Positions 50,356 to 63,000 of a DNA stretch of 64,000 nt are shown piece by piece. The DNA lies in contig NC_135175.1 of assembly GCF_041146795.1 (NCBI RefSeq), positions 31,992,136 to 32,056,135 of the forward strand, written 5' to 3'. The stretch is from Maylandia zebra (lineage: Eukaryota > Chordata > Actinopteri > Cichliformes > Cichlidae). The position numbers and the translations under genes were made by a program. The stretch's first letter is position 1, and the number at the start of each line of letters is the position of its first letter. The notes under the pieces are model-generated. The model ran no database searches. It was not told the DNA's origin and saw nothing but the letters and a program-made list of their open reading frames with translations.

Positions 50356-52086
50356 GTAACTGTGCTCTTACTTTTATAAAGAAAAATGAGGAAAAAAGAG
50401 ATCAAATAGATAAATTTATCACAGCAATGAATATTTCCAACAATGGCTGCTGCCTGTTTGTGAATAAGGTTCACTTGTGATATTTTGGTGGTTTATTGGG
50501 CAGGACCACTGTGTAAAGACCACAAACCTTTACATCAGTCATATTCTGGTATCTGCTCAGTCTATAAATGGGGCGATCGTGGCTCAAGAGTTGGGAGTTC
50601 GCCTTGTAATCGGAAGGTTGCCGGTTCGAGCCCTGGCTTGGACAGTCTCGGTCGTTGTGTCCTTGGGCAAGACACTTCACCCGTTGCCTACTGATGGTGG
50701 TCAGAGGGCCCGGTGGCGCCAGTGTCCGGCAGCCTCGCCTCTGTCAGTGCGCCCCAGGGTGGCTGTGGCTACAATGTAGCTTGCCATCACCAGTGTGTGA
50801 ATGTGTGGATGACTGGATGTGTAAAGCGCTATATAAATACAGGCCATTTACCATTTATAATTGCACATGTGTTTTTCAGCATTTACACTCAACTTCTACC
50901 CACAAAGCTCCAGACACCCTGGAAGCTGTTTTCTGGGCTAAGTTTCATTAGTCAGTGATAGCATTTTAAAGGTGTCCTTTATGTCTACATTTAGAAGAAG
51001 TCTTGGAGATTTTTATTTTATAAGCACGACATTCACCTGATTTTTGTGTTCGATTGCTGGACTGATTGACAGTCACACCATATCCATTCATGCTATACTG
51101 CTTACCATTAACAATGTTTGTACTATTTATGTTTATCTACATGCAAACTTTTGTTTTCTGTCACTTATGGGGTTATGTCTCACGCTGCGTTGCATGCCAG
51201 GCATATGTTGTAAGACACTTAAACTATCATAACTGCCAACTGATTAGTGTAGCACAGTTGGTGCAGTGGTTTCCTTCAAACAAATTCACTCTGTAACTAA
51301 ATCTCACTGCTTCATTTTAGTTTTTAGCAAAGTCATCATTTCAGTGACTCATTGCATAAGGCATGAAAGCAGAAAATGAGAGAGACACAGAGAGAGTATA
51401 AGATAATATCTTGCAGCTACGAGACAATATTTTTCACCTTTCACTTAATTAACATAATGCCAGAATTGCCCAAAAAGTAATCGAGGGCCCCGAAGTGTTG
51501 AGAACATTGATTTGTTAAACTTGTTGATTGATTTGCACAAAAAATGCCTGTGCACTGTAACATAATTTCAGGTCACATTTTGAAAGTCACCTTCTGTTTA
51601 GTGATGTAAGGAGCTTCATATTTTAAAACTAGATTTAACTTTTATTTTCCTTCTAATTAGACTTTTCTCAGGTAAGAAAATTCCATTTTTAACCTTTAAT
51701 CTCTCAGGTACTCGTCGTCGTCATCCTGGAAGGATACCACCATGCTGCCCTGCAGTCACCAAAGGCAATAGGACTGCTGAGGTGGTGGGGGAAACATATC
51801 GTGAGCAGGCTGCAAGAGGACACTGTGTGAAGGCTATAATGTAAGTCAGCACTTGTTGTCCTACATACAAACATATACAATCTCTATAATTTTCTGTCTT
51901 TTACTTCCAGTTTTGACACAAAAAAGGGACAACTTTGTGCTGATCCAGATGCTCAGTGGGTCAAAGATCGTAAGTCGTGCTAAAAGAAACACACAGAAAT
52001 AAATGCAAAGTATTTACAGAAAAAAACTGAAGCTGCTGCTTGTCTGTTTTTCCTCTCTAGTCACTGCCAAAATGAAGAAGGCATGA
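50286..52086 (+). CDS. CC chemokine gene 2 (four exons)
   Basis: Exons 50286-50355, 51708-51840, 51911-51969 and 52061-52086 encode 95 residues. The signal peptide is MTVKILSITLLLLSVCVCCH. The mature N-terminus is basic (GTRRRHPGRIPP) before the CC pair, the third Cys is in GHCVKAIIF and the fourth in GQLCADP, and the end is LTAKMKKA. It is a secreted leukocyte attractant by family. Intron 1 carries a SINE. Exons 3 and 4 and their introns are close to gene 1, so the duplication is recent. The family-typical four-Cys pattern is complete. I do not assign an orthologue. Confidence 0.94.
50570..50862 (+). mobile_element. tRNA-derived SINE copy 3, in intron 1 of chemokine gene 2
   Basis: Same family as 36268-36588: A box TGGCTCAAGAGTTGG, B box GGTTCGAGCCCT, tail ATATAAATACAGGCC and TTTACC. 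It lacks the AAAGCGCTTTGGGGTCC segment, an internal deletion. Confidence 0.88.
51708..51840 (+). CDS. Chemokine gene 2, exon 2
   Basis: 133 bp with split codons at both ends. It encodes the CC pair (IPPCCPAV), EVVGETYREQAARG and the third Cys. Confidence 0.94.
51911..51969 (+). CDS. Chemokine gene 2, exon 3
   Basis: 59 bp, FDTKKGQLCADPDAQWVKD. Confidence 0.94.
52061..52086 (+). CDS. Chemokine gene 2, exon 4
   Basis: Encodes LTAKMKKA-stop after a TCTCTAG acceptor. Candidate polyadenylation hexamers are ATTAAA at 52128 and AATAAA at 52411. Confidence 0.92.
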
Positions 52087-52630
52087 AGTCTGTCTGCTGC
52101 ATCAGTATTTCCAGTATTACCATCACCATTAAAGGCTTATTCAAACCAGAGCGCTTTCTCAGCCTGACTTAAATTTGTTTTATTCTTTTTTTTTCTTTTT
52201 CTTTTTTTTGCCATTTGTAGATTAATTTTTCCTGTAACCTGTGGAGCAAATGTGTATTTTATTCATGCTGTTGACTTCATTGTTTTGTAATTGATCATTG
52301 GAGGTCAGCTTTTATTTGTCTTTTACTTTTCTTTTTGTTTATTTGTGAATCTCTTTCTGTGCATTTTGTGTTTATGTGAAGAACAATGTGGCTGTGAAAA
52401 ACAATATAAAAATAAACTTTTGTTTATTGAGCAAATATTTTCCTGCTGTTGTTTCTGTCGCCCACCAGACTCTCACAAAATGCTACACACATCACATAAT
52501 GTATTCCACAAGTGTTTTAACTGACGATGGTTGCTGAGTATACTGTCCAGTTTTTTAAAAAACTTTATCTTTTACCCAAGTTTATGTAGCCCATGATGAA
52601 CATAAGTGGGCCCGAGCAGTGAAACCCAGC

Positions 52631-52634
<4 letters not shown>

Positions 52635-52680
<46 letters not shown>
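52635..52680. repeat. (CA)n microsatellite
   Basis: About 23 CA repeats immediately left of a hAT element. Confidence 0.97.
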
Positions 52681-52683
<3 letters not shown>

Positions 52684-52699
52684 AAGTATACATATATAT

Positions 52700-53691
52700 T
52701 AGGGGTGCAACGATACTCATATCGATATTGAACCGTTCGATACAGTGCTTTCGGTTCGGTACGCATATGTATCGAACAATACAACATTTTTAATTTATTT
52801 GATCAACTTTCCTTCTGACGATGCTGTCTGTGTTGAGCGCTCAGTGGATCTGCGCTCGACAGTGCAGCCTAGGCGGAGTAGTCGAACGCAGATTCACTGA
52901 GCGCAGGGCAAGCTAGCTAGGCAGAAGTTAAGCTCTCCTTTCAACGCGGGAAATTGGACCTCCCCCACCCTCATTCAGATCTGGCGTTTGGAACTCTTTT
53001 GGTTTTCATGTGACGTATGACCCTGAAGGTAAGTGCATCATGGACAAAAGTAAAACAGTATGTTGGATGTGCCACGCAATGCTTAATTGGTGGGAACTAC
53101 TGTGTTAGCGCAGTTAGCTCGTTAACGTGTTGACGCCGTCCAGCCCAACGCACGGGGCGATTCCCGGTAGCTCGTTAACGGAGATTTGCCGTGTTGTGGC
53201 GTTAACGTCATTTCAACGAGATTAACGCTGACAGCACTAGTGGGAACACAACGAATATGACTGCACATTTACGCCGACATCATCCTAGTGCAAAGACAAG
53301 TGGAAGCAGACAACAAGCACGCATGCTACAAACTTCACCCGAGTCATTTAGACAGCCGTTAGCACAGGATTCTCCTTATGGGGACCTGATATGTTTAATA
53401 TGCTGCTGAGAATATAGCCCAGAAGAAGCGGATAGTATAGCTTTTATTTTGGAAAGAGCCATTTCTCTGTAATAAACTCTCTTTTCCAAAGATGAGTGAT
53501 TCCTCAATCAGATAGATTTTTTTTTTTATTACTTTGTTGTTTCAGCAACATTAAATTTAAAAACTGTACTTTTGAGTTAAAATACATATTTATAATTTTA
53601 ATAAATGACAAATTAAAAAGGCATGAACATTTTTTTTGTATCGAAAAAATATCGACCCGAACCGTGAATTTTGTGTATCGTTGCACCCCTA
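52700..53691. mobile_element. hAT-type non-autonomous element, 992 bp
   Basis: Ends TAGGGGTGCAACGATAC and GTATCGTTGCACCCCTA, perfect over at least 17 bp. The target duplication ATATATAT is at 52692-52699 and 53692-53699. No transposase frame. The interior includes GTTAACG-rich sequence that may be part of yet another repeat. Confidence 0.9.
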
Positions 53692-53728
53692 ATATATATA
53701 ATAAATAAAAACACATGTACGTACACTT

Positions 53729-54738
53729 TAGGGCTGCCACGATAAGTCGACTAGTCACGATTACGTCGACTATTAAATAAGTAGTAGGATTTAAGATTGT
53801 AATAATGGGCTGAAACAGAAGACGGCAGCACTGCATGTCCAGGGATGCCAGCCGCCGTTAAACCCCGAAAAAGAAGAACCAGTTTCCGGTTTCATAGCTG
53901 TGTCCAAATTTAGTGGCCGCATCCTTCGGAGGCCGCATTTGTAGCCCAATTATGTTACAGCGACATGGCGAAGCCTGTCCAAATTCGAAGACTCCCCCAA
54001 ACGCGGTTGAAAAATGTGTTCTTCATTTCCCCAGATTTGAAGGGTGGGTCAGGCGTGTCCTTTGTGGCCCGACATATCTCAGAATTCATAGCACAGCTCA
54101 GCTAATTCCAGTTTTCAACAAACCACTTAGTTTTAAGATTACTCGTATTACTCTTTCTTGGTCACAAAATAAACTTTTAACATATTTTCAGGCGAGAATG
54201 TAGCTGTGTAAACTTCAAATATCTGTTCGGTTTATCAAGACACCACATATTTGCTCTGACGTTTTCAGAGACGTCTGTTACCCACCAGCTCGATAGCTAG
54301 AGGGTTCAAACTCACTAGAGCCGGCGAGAACAGTGAACTCCCAGCACATCATATCCAAACCCACCACGGTTTTTCGCTACTCAGGTTAAAAATGATATAT
54401 AAGTCACCCAGATAGTTTGAAAATATTATTGCTTGGCTTTTTTCAGTGTTTTATTTGTTCCTCAGTAAATTGGTTTGGATGAGATTAAAGTTATAGTTTT
54501 TACATAGTTGAACAAATGTCAGACAGAGAACTGATTAAACATAAGTGTGAAATGGTAGAGAATTTACTCCAGGGTCCTGTTATATTTTACATAGAAAGAA
54601 CAAACTGTCGAGTTTATTAAAACTCCACTGAGACAATCTACAAATTTTATTAAAAAATTAATAAACTATCATTTTGTCTTTATTTTTAGTTAGCACATAC
54701 CTTAAACACTTCAAGCTGTAAGCTAATGATAGTTATAT
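53729..54738. mobile_element. Second copy of the hAT-like element at 11729-12978, right end lost
   Basis: It begins TAGGGCTGCCACGATAAGTC with TAGTCGACTA-type subterminal motifs. 54140-54735 matches 12222-12850. The copy stops where a Tc1-like element begins at a TA, and the right terminus seen at 12893-12978 does not reappear beyond it. Confidence 0.75.
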
Positions 54739-54739
54739 A

Positions 54740-55660
54740 CAGTTGGATGCAAAAGTTTGGGGAACCTTGTTAATAGTCATCGTTTTCCTGTATAAATCAT
54801 TAGTTGTTACAATAAAAAATGTCAGTTAAATATATCATATAGGAGACACACACAGTGATATTTGAGGAGTGAAATGAAGTTTATTGGATTTACAGAAAGT
54901 GTGCAACAATTGTTTAAACAAAATCAGGCAGGTGCATAAATCTGGGCACTGTTGTCATTTTATTGATTCCAAAACCTTTAGAACTAATTATTAAATATAA
55001 ATTTGCTTGGTAGGCTCAGTGACCCCCGACCTACATACACAGGTGAATTCAATAACGAGAAAGAGTATTTAAGAGGGTCAATTGTAAGTTTCCGTCGTCT
55101 TTTAATTTTCTCTGAAGAGTAGCAACATGGGGGTCTCAAAACAACTCTCAAATGACCTGGAGACACCATCATGGTTTAGGGGAAGGATACAGAAAGCTGT
55201 CTCAGAGATTTAAGCTGTCTGTTTCCACAGTTAGGAACATATTGAGAAAATAGAAGACCACAGGCTCAGTTCAAGTTAAGGCTCAAAGTGGCAGACCAAG
55301 AAAAATCTCGGACAGACAGAAGCGACGAATGGTGAGAACAGTCAGAGTCAACCCACAGACCAGCACCAAAAACCTACAACATCATCTAGCACCAGATGGA
55401 GTCGCTGTGCATCGTTCAACCATTCTGCTGTATGCGAGAGTGATGCAGAGGAAGCCTTTCCTCCACCCACAGCACAAACAGAGCCGATTCAGGTTTGCTA
55501 AAGCACATTTGGACAAGCCAGCTTCATTCTGGAATAAGGTGCTGTGGACTGATGAAACTAAAATTGAGTTATTTGGGCATAACAAGGGGCGTTATGCATG
55601 GCTGGGGCAGCGGCCATGTGATGTGTGGAAAAGAGAACTCAAATGCAGCACTTACTAAGG
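54740..55660 (+). pseudogene. Truncated Tc1-like element with transposase remnant
   Basis: The left end is CAGTTGGATGCAAAAGTTTG after a TA. The transposase is recognisable (VRTVRVNPQTSTKNLQHHLA, then LWTDETKIELFGHN with the first catalytic Asp) but is cut at about 55640, before the second and third acidic residues. Stops occur upstream. The sequence that follows (55640-55780) is of unknown origin. Confidence 0.8.
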
Positions 55661-55884
55661 TGTGAGCGTGGTTTATTATTAAAACAGAACACAAAGTGGG
55701 GATGGAAAAACAGAACCTAGGAGAAACTAAACCATAGAACAGCAAACCTGAACACAAAGGGAGGACAGCCTACAGTGGCACTCTCAACATGCGAAGCTGA
55801 ATACATTGGACTTGCAACCACTACTCAGGAAAGCATGTACTTTACCCAACTGTTAAACGACATGGACAGAAAAAGGTACACATG

Positions 55885-55990
55885 TACAGTGGGATGCAAA
55901 AGTTTGGGCAGCCTTGTCAAATTACTTTTTCATCTTGTTTAAGATGATTAAGACTATATTTTAATTTTCCACATTATCCTAGTTATATTT
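55885..55990 (+). mobile_element. Solo terminal repeat of the same Tc1-like family, direct orientation
   Basis: ACAGTGGGATGCAAAAGTTT GGGC-type start, the same left-end sequence as at 54740 and in the same, not inverted, orientation. It is therefore the start of a separate truncated copy, not the right end of the first. Confidence 0.65.
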
Positions 55991-56446
55991 TGACTTCCAT
56001 TATCCCAACAGAATAAGGAACCTTTCTGAAGCCTTTCTTTAGTAAAACACTGAATGCTGATGTCAGCATTAACATCTGTGTGATGGGAATATGGCTGCAG
56101 CAAACTTCTTTACTTCCCTCTTCTTTCACTTTTTAAAAACACCAGATGCTGAAAGTTAAAATAAAGTTAGTGATGGTGTTCTTGTAAGAAAAGTTTCTGT
56201 TCCTTAATCTTTACACTCTAACATGAACACTTCTCAAAACTCAGAAGCCAAAAATGCTAATATTGTTATGTAGCAGACAAAATGCATATAACAGACTCGA
56301 CTTAAAATGTAATGCCTTCAAGATTCTGAATGTGGTTTGGTTACATGTCTTCCTGCTATATTTGCATAAAGACAGAAACTAGCAGCATTGAGTAGCGATA
56401 GGCCAAAAGTTCAATTTAATGACATGATGACCACTCGTCAGTGAGA

Positions 56447-56519
56447 ATGAGTATCATCAGAAGCCTGTCTGTGCTGCTCTGCACAGTCTTGGTAGTTTTG
56501 GCCATGTCTGGATCAGAAG
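56447..56519 (+). CDS. Chemokine gene 3, exon 1
   Basis: 24 codons plus one base, donor GTAAGATG. Closely similar to exon 1 of gene 1. Confidence 0.92.
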
Positions 56520-57211
56520 GTAAGATGGAATTTCATATAAACACCATGTAAGGTTTTTCTGTCGGCTCTTCTCTGTTTAAAAATCTTTTTTTGTTCCAGC
56601 AAAGAATGATTTTGTCACGTGCTGCACAACTGTCAGCAATAAGGAGATCACTGAACCAATTTTGGGATACTTGATCCAGAGAGCAAACCGACCCTGTGTC
56701 AACGCAGTCGTGTAATTTTTTTATGGCACATTAAAAGCATCAACTGTAGCCCAGGAATGATTTATTACAAACTGTTAATTACTGAAAAATATGATTTTTT
56801 TTTCACATTTAAAATTAATTGTTTAACTTCAACACAACTTATACTGGCTAAATAACTTTAGCCTAAAGATGTAGATGTGATGTTTTTGGTGCTCTTCAGT
56901 TAAAGTTCATTTACTTATTGTTAATATTATCTCAAATGAACTGATTAAAGTGTTGCTACCAAGTTCATCGTTCATTTCTCGTTCCTGCAGCTTTCAGACA
57001 CAGTCCGGTGTTTTCTGCATCAATGGGAGAGCTCCCTGGGTTCGTGCCAAGATTGTTGCATTCGAGTGAGTTTTACATCACCTTCCACTGACTCACATGC
57101 TCAGTTCGACTTTTCAAATTTGATCAGTCCTCATATACTGTTATTTTTTGTTGATTTTCTCACAGGAAAGCAAAAGCTCAGCGTACGACTGCATCTGAGG
57201 TCTCCTCATAG
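56447..57211 (+). CDS. CC chemokine gene 3 (four exons)
   Basis: Exons 56447-56519, 56600-56711, 56991-57065 and 57166-57211 encode 101 residues. The signal peptide is MSIIRSLSVLLCTVLVVLAM. The mature part has the CC pair (FVTCCTTVS), the third Cys (RPCVNAVVF), the fourth Cys (GVFCINGRAPWV) and a basic C-terminal tail ending ASEVSS. It is a different subtype from genes 1 and 2, with a longer C-terminus after the helix. All phases match. The first two exons have a decayed counterpart at 45948-46180. Confidence 0.93.
56600..56711 (+). CDS. Chemokine gene 3, exon 2
   Basis: AKNDFVTCCTTVSNKEITEP and on to RPCVNAV. Intron 1 is only 80 bp. The donor is GTAATT, weaker than consensus. Confidence 0.92.
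56991..57065 (+). CDS. Chemokine gene 3, exon 3
   Basis: 75 bp, FQTQSGVFCINGRAPWVRAK then IVAF; acceptor CCTGCAG, donor GTGAG. Confidence 0.93.
57166..57211 (+). CDS. Chemokine gene 3, exon 4
   Basis: Encodes KAKAQRTTASEVSS-stop. AATAAA follows at 57315-57320. Confidence 0.92.
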
Positions 57212-57314
57212 AAGATGACTGATGGTGAAACCTTTTCAGGAATGCAGGAAGAAGTAAATACACCAATACTCAAAACATGGTCGAAGAATGTTTCTGCCAT
57301 GTCTTATTATTTTC

Positions 57315-57320
57315 AATAAA
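57315..57320 (+). terminator. Polyadenylation signal, chemokine gene 3
   Basis: AATAAA about 105 nt past the stop. Confidence 0.6.
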
Positions 57321-59828
57321 TTATCAGCCTTTATAAATGAAGATACTGATATATCAGCAAAAGGTTAATATCAGCCAATAATACTGGCCTGCAGAGAAAT
57401 CGCTTGTAATATATGAGATCTGTAGAACTGTAATAAGATTAACTCTTATGCCCTAATTGGGCATTATTGTACTTTTTTTCAACTTAAAAAAATAAAATTG
57501 GTGATCAATTTGGGCAATAAATTTTCTTTTAAGTAAGTTTTTGTCTTTTACTCTTACTTGTCATCCATACTCTCTCGATACTATATATTACATGGAAAAT
57601 ATCTGGGTTTTTGTGAGTTTTTAAAAACAAATAATTAATAATTCAACTGTTTAAAATCCTGAAAATAATTTAATGTTTGATCATTTTGAAAAGGGCTCGA
57701 GATGATTAAGTTATTTATGAAAAAAAGAAGCAAAAAACAATATTGTTGTAGGAGGAGGGCACAAGAACTCAGCACGTGATACTGACTGGAAGCAACACAG
57801 CTGCTGTTGACAAAGCAGCAGAGTCAGATATGAATGTGTATTAAATTCATCGTGTAAATATACCAGATTTATCCACATACGCTAGTTTTCATCATATCTT
57901 CATGATCTCCAGTAATGTTACACCACAGTGCTTTCATTTGAACCCCAAGTGTCACCGTCTTTGAAAAATTACAGAGTATAATGCAGCTATTTTGCAAAAA
58001 TAAATAATTACACAAAGACTTTCAAACGGGTACCCTGTTTTTCCCTTCGTAACAACCGAACTATTGTACAAATATCTGAGAAACAATTGTCAATAAGCAG
58101 AGAAGTTATTTAAATATTAATGCAAGACATGGAAGCAGGTGGTGTTGTTCCTAAATTAGGAACAATATTTTAAAATTACTTCACAATTCTTCTTGCACTT
58201 CATATTGTTACAAACTATCAGAATATAAAGAAAGTCAGAAAATGGACAACCTCAGCTTATAAAACTATTTTTTTTTAACCACAAACCACTGGATCAATTT
58301 CAAGGGTTTTCCACTTGATTTTTATTTTATCATAAAACACTGCAGAGATGCAAAGAAATAATCATTATAACAGTGTGCAACTGCTCCACGTTATACTGTG
58401 TCCAAGCTATAGACGTCTCTGAAGCGACACCCTGTCATCCATTCATCCAAGAGATGTAACCAAGATACTGCCTCTATTAGTTAATTATTAGATAATCATT
58501 TTTGAAAAATAATCTTTAACATCAGATTAATTTCAGATTTTTAATGTCAGATTTTACACGGTCAGGTGTAGCAGAGTTTAACTCGGAAACTTAAACTTTA
58601 ATTCAAAATTTCTTTTAAATAAATTTCAAATGATCATGATAAAGGGAATGTGTGCAGTTTTGGTGCTCGGTGCTGAACAGCGTGGCTGACTCTTTGTATC
58701 TGCTATTGCTTCACAGTCCGAGTCCAAACAGGTAATGAGCCATTGCAAGCTGACCAATTATGGAGTCCACCGCCAGCTCACGCTTTTTTGAGGTTATGTC
58801 AAAAGGTTTCTTGTTTAGGCAGTCTGTGTCAATGGGCTCAGTCAGTAGTCACGTTGTCTTATTACAATGAACACATGCAGTGTAGTTTATTTTGAGTTAA
58901 TCCAGCCTTCTGCCTGCAAGAAATCTTTAGTGCAGTATGTAATCTGCTTCTGAAAATGGCTCCCAGCAAGAAGAATTTCTTCTTTCAGCTCTAATCCGTG
59001 AAAAAAAGACAAAAAAAACTTGGTTGGTCTGTTCATTGTCACCGCTCTGGTGTCAGGTGTACATGATTGGAGATTTGGGGTTGGGTTCTCTGCTCATTCA
59101 TCATTGCAGATTTTAGTTAGATTTGTTTGTCCCTGGGAACTGTGGGAACCGTAAATTACATTTTGGATGTAAACAAAAAGAAGAACGTGAAGGGGTGTGA
59201 AGAAAAACAGATTTTAAACTTCTTCTTTTTTCTTTTTTTTAACTGGACTCTGGTGCCATCCTGTGGCTGCTATGAAACAAAAGTGAAGTAATGAAAATAA
59301 AAAGTGTTCTCAGATTAAGTCTGTTCTCTGTGGCATGTTTTTTTTTAATGGTTTCTACAGTGTGAGTTAATGAAAGGAGGATGTTGAAGCAGCTTCGCCT
59401 TTACATAAGCTGCTAATTAGAGCCAAACATTATCCCTGTGACAGTCCAGGTTTGTGGTGGTAAAAACTCTGAAAACTAAAGAATTTTTAAGGCAGTCCTT
59501 CTACATAATCCTATAACTCTGTGTGCTAATCCAGTCTTTCCCAAATTTAGGAATGTATTTAATCACAACTGAGTATGAATTCTGCTTGTGTGAAGTCTTC
59601 TGGTAGCTTGCTTGTCACTGAGGTGCTTTAATCTTGCCTTTTTATACCTCAGTCAGTCATAGATCAGGTACAGGGAGTGGACTGAAAATGAGTGAAAAAG
59701 CAGCCAGTGTCCATCTCCAGCTGGTGCAGAGAGCAATATATCACACGTATTCCTGCTGCCCTTCACTGTTTTCAGTGAAATTCAGAGGCCACTTTAAAAT
59801 CCTGTTATTATCATCAAAGCTCTGCATC
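57321..59828. other. Intergenic; nothing recognised
   Basis: AT-rich. No further chemokine exon (no in-frame CC pair with flanking splice sites), no RNA gene and no named repeat seen. The 89-codon frame starting at 59634 contains a CC pair but has neither chemokine spacing nor splice sites. Confidence 0.5.
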
Positions 59829-60055
59829 AGGGGTGGGCAACTCCAGGCCTCAAGGGCCGGTGTCCTGCAGGTTTTAGATGTGTCCTTGATCCAACACAGC
59901 TGATTAAATGACTTCATTAACCTGTCTTGAAGTTTTCCAAGACAGGTTAATGAAGCCTGGTAATGAACTGCTCATTTGATTCAGGTGTGTTGACCCAGGG
60001 TGAGATCTAAAACCTGCAGGACACCGGCCCTTAAGGCCTGGAGTTCCCCGGGGTG
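59829..60055. mobile_element. Foldback MITE, about 230 bp
   Basis: GGGGTGGGCAACTCCAGGCC at the left and its near complement GGCCTGGAGTTCCCC at the right. The arms extend through CCGGTGTCCTGCAGGTTTTA. An inner pair AACCTGTCTTGAA/TTCCAAGACAGGTTAATGAA adds a second stem. Confidence 0.85.
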
Positions 60056-63000
60056 AGGATGTAAGCAGGGGCTGCTTACATGGACAGGACCCTGCTTATA
60101 TCAGACCTTCTGAGCAGGCCTTTCTCATCCTCCCCATATGGAAAAGATATATATAAATCTTATAAAGTTTTTATCTGTCTTGTATGAAACTTGTATGAAA
60201 AGCATACAAGAGTGAAAACACATATAAGATCCCTTGAAAAATTATATTATGAAACTTGTATGTTTTGTATACTTACTAAAAAATATATGAAAGTAATGAG
60301 AAAGTGTCCACTTTCATGAGTAAATCATATATGTTTTTACTATTTCTTTTCCATATGGGCTATGGTCTCCCAACTGTTCCTCACTCTGACTTTAAAACCA
60401 GAGACAATCCTATTTTTGAGGTTGCTGAGAAAAATCACTTGAACAACCTCTAAAACCTGTACAACCCATAAAAACAACCTATAAAAACTCAGCCAGGCTG
60501 ATGTTTGACAGGTTAGCTTTCCCTTAATCTTCTCCCCTTTATTTTGAGCCATAGATTGCATCTATTTGCATGTATCGAAGTGTCTTTGTGAAAATGATTA
60601 TGTGTCTATAACTTAACTTTAATGTGTGGCTTTTATTCAAATTTAGATGCACTTTGTAACTCTGTCTTTTAAAAGGCGCCGCAAAGACCTCGTGAAAACC
60701 TGGAAAAATGTTGCTCAAGACCACTTTAGCAAAATTACAAGAAAGTTTGACTTTTTAGGAGTAAAATATAAAGAAAAGGGGAGTGACTCACCGTCTTTGA
60801 TCTAAATGTACAATATAAAACCCAGCAATTCATTTTTGACCCCAGTCAGGACATAAGTCTGAGACCTCTGCGTTAACCACCATTAATGCAATCTACATGA
60901 CTCGTTCTGCACTGTCGAGGGGACATCCTGCCTTTTCTATTGATGACAGGTTTGTGGGGGCTGAGCTAATACAGCTAACATTGATTTAGTAGGATTTCAG
61001 AAATGCACAGTTACTTTTATTCCTTTGTAGTGGGCAGCAGGACACATTTTCAGATTTTGAGCTGTACTTCGGGAAGCAGGAGGCAGGATGAGGCAGAACC
61101 GTGGAAGGGGAGTCAGTCTTACTGCTGTCGTGGGATGAGGTGGAGGAAGGACAGACATCAGAGCAGGAAGCTGAAAGCTCAGTGTGGTTCCTCAGCTTTT
61201 GAGGAACCACACAAACACACACACACACACACACACACACAAAGCTGCCAATGAAAGATGATTCCAGGCTGGTGTCCTGTATTGCGGTCAAAACCAAATC
61301 CCAGAGCTTCGGAGCCCGAGCTTACGTAATGCTTCTTATCCAAGATGGACTTTGGGTATCGTCACTTTGCCTGTACTCAGGCTCTTCAAAGCCAGCATGT
61401 CCTCCACTGAACTTTCACCTTCTTGCTCTCATGTCTGGCCCCTCCTCCTCATCATCTCTCGACAGCTCGAGTTTTAACTTCACTTCCAAATTCTGCGTGA
61501 ACTCCTTTCTGTCTCACTCAGCCATCTAATCATATTTATGACAGATGTGCCCACTTCATGGGACAGAAGATAATGAATAAATAACAAATTTGAAAAAGAA
61601 ATGATCCAGCATGTTTCTTTGGGGGAAAAAATCTGAATGTAAAAACAATTTTTTTTCTGTGTCTCAGGACATAAAAGATCTGACCCTGACAAGGATCTTT
61701 TTCCTTTTTTGTGCTTTTTAACATTTAATAATGCAGTATTTTAATTCAATGTATTTTTCTTTTCTTTTCTTTAAATTTACAAATAACATCTTGCACCTGA
61801 AGTACCTTCAGTGACCACCAGGGGACGGCAGCTCACATAAACACGAGTTTAAACAATTGCTCAAATTATTCCTCAGCAACTATTCGGCTTGCAGATTTAT
61901 TGTTTGCATAACTGTTTTCGGAAAGATTGTTTAGTATTAATTTTTAAATAATTTTTCTTCCCAAATTATGTTTAGATTCTTCTATCCCTTGTATATCTTT
62001 GGGTTTTATATTGTCAATTGAACTTCCAATAGTTACCAGCATCATTGTCTCTCTGTGCTCATGTTGGCAACTTGAGCTCCAAGGTGGATGCCTTTTGATT
62101 TAAACCCCTTAAACATTTCTTATTTCCTTTAAAATCTAATTAAAAAACATTTTAGAGCTGAGGAATTAGGAAATCCTAAGTTAAAGTTGAAGCTTAACTT
62201 TACTCATGTCCTAGTTTGTGTATGTGTCTGTATTTGTATCACCACATACCTGATTCGAGGTTCACGTCTTCAGCTTGACTGCAGGTAAGATGAGAGGAAC
62301 AGTGACTGGAGGATGAAAAGAGGGCGGGTAGCACAGATGGAAAAGCAGATGGGAGTTTCTCAGTGGAACAAAAAGAAAAGATCATGTGAAGCGAAGGGGC
62401 TCCTTTCATCCTTGTATCTTAAATTAAGTTTTAGCCCAGTAGAGTGAGCACATTCCCCCTGTTTCACCCAGCAGTCCCCAAACAGCTGTTTAAAGGTTCA
62501 GGTTGAGACTTTGGTGAGGATAAAGTTAGGCAGGGCTGTGTAGTAACTGCAGAGCATATCAGTGAGGGTCCTCACATGTGAGGATGTGTGATATGTATCG
62601 GTACATGACACAGGTTCAAAGTTAGGCAGGGCTGAGCTGTTATAATTTTTCGTAATTAAGATTTATTTGATGACTTGGCACAAAATCAAGAATTTAAAAA
62701 AAGCATATTGTGCTTTTACACTATCTTCCATTCCTTCTGCACAAAGATGCAGAGACCAATGATGGTGCTGGACGATGCCCTTCAACAGCCATGCTAAAGC
62801 CCACATCCTGGTATGTCCTCCACACTCTTGAGACTGTGACATCCTGGACAAGCTGGACTGTCTGTGCAATGTCAATGAGCTGCAGCTAGCGTCTCCTGTT
62901 ACTAATACTAACAACAGTAGCAAAAAAGGAAAACTAGAGACGTATCAGTCGGGAGGGATGAGGAGGGAGCAATAGTCTGTGGTCACTGCCTCCTAAATCA

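Noticed and set aside
52572..52787. Frame with a Val/Cys run
   Set aside because: Translation of the (CA)n microsatellite and a hAT end.
59634..59903. Possible fourth chemokine (SCCPSLF)
   Set aside because: No signal-peptide exon, no third or fourth Cys at chemokine spacing, no splice sites.
62663..62923. 86-codon minus-strand frame
   Set aside because: No recognisable family or splice context.
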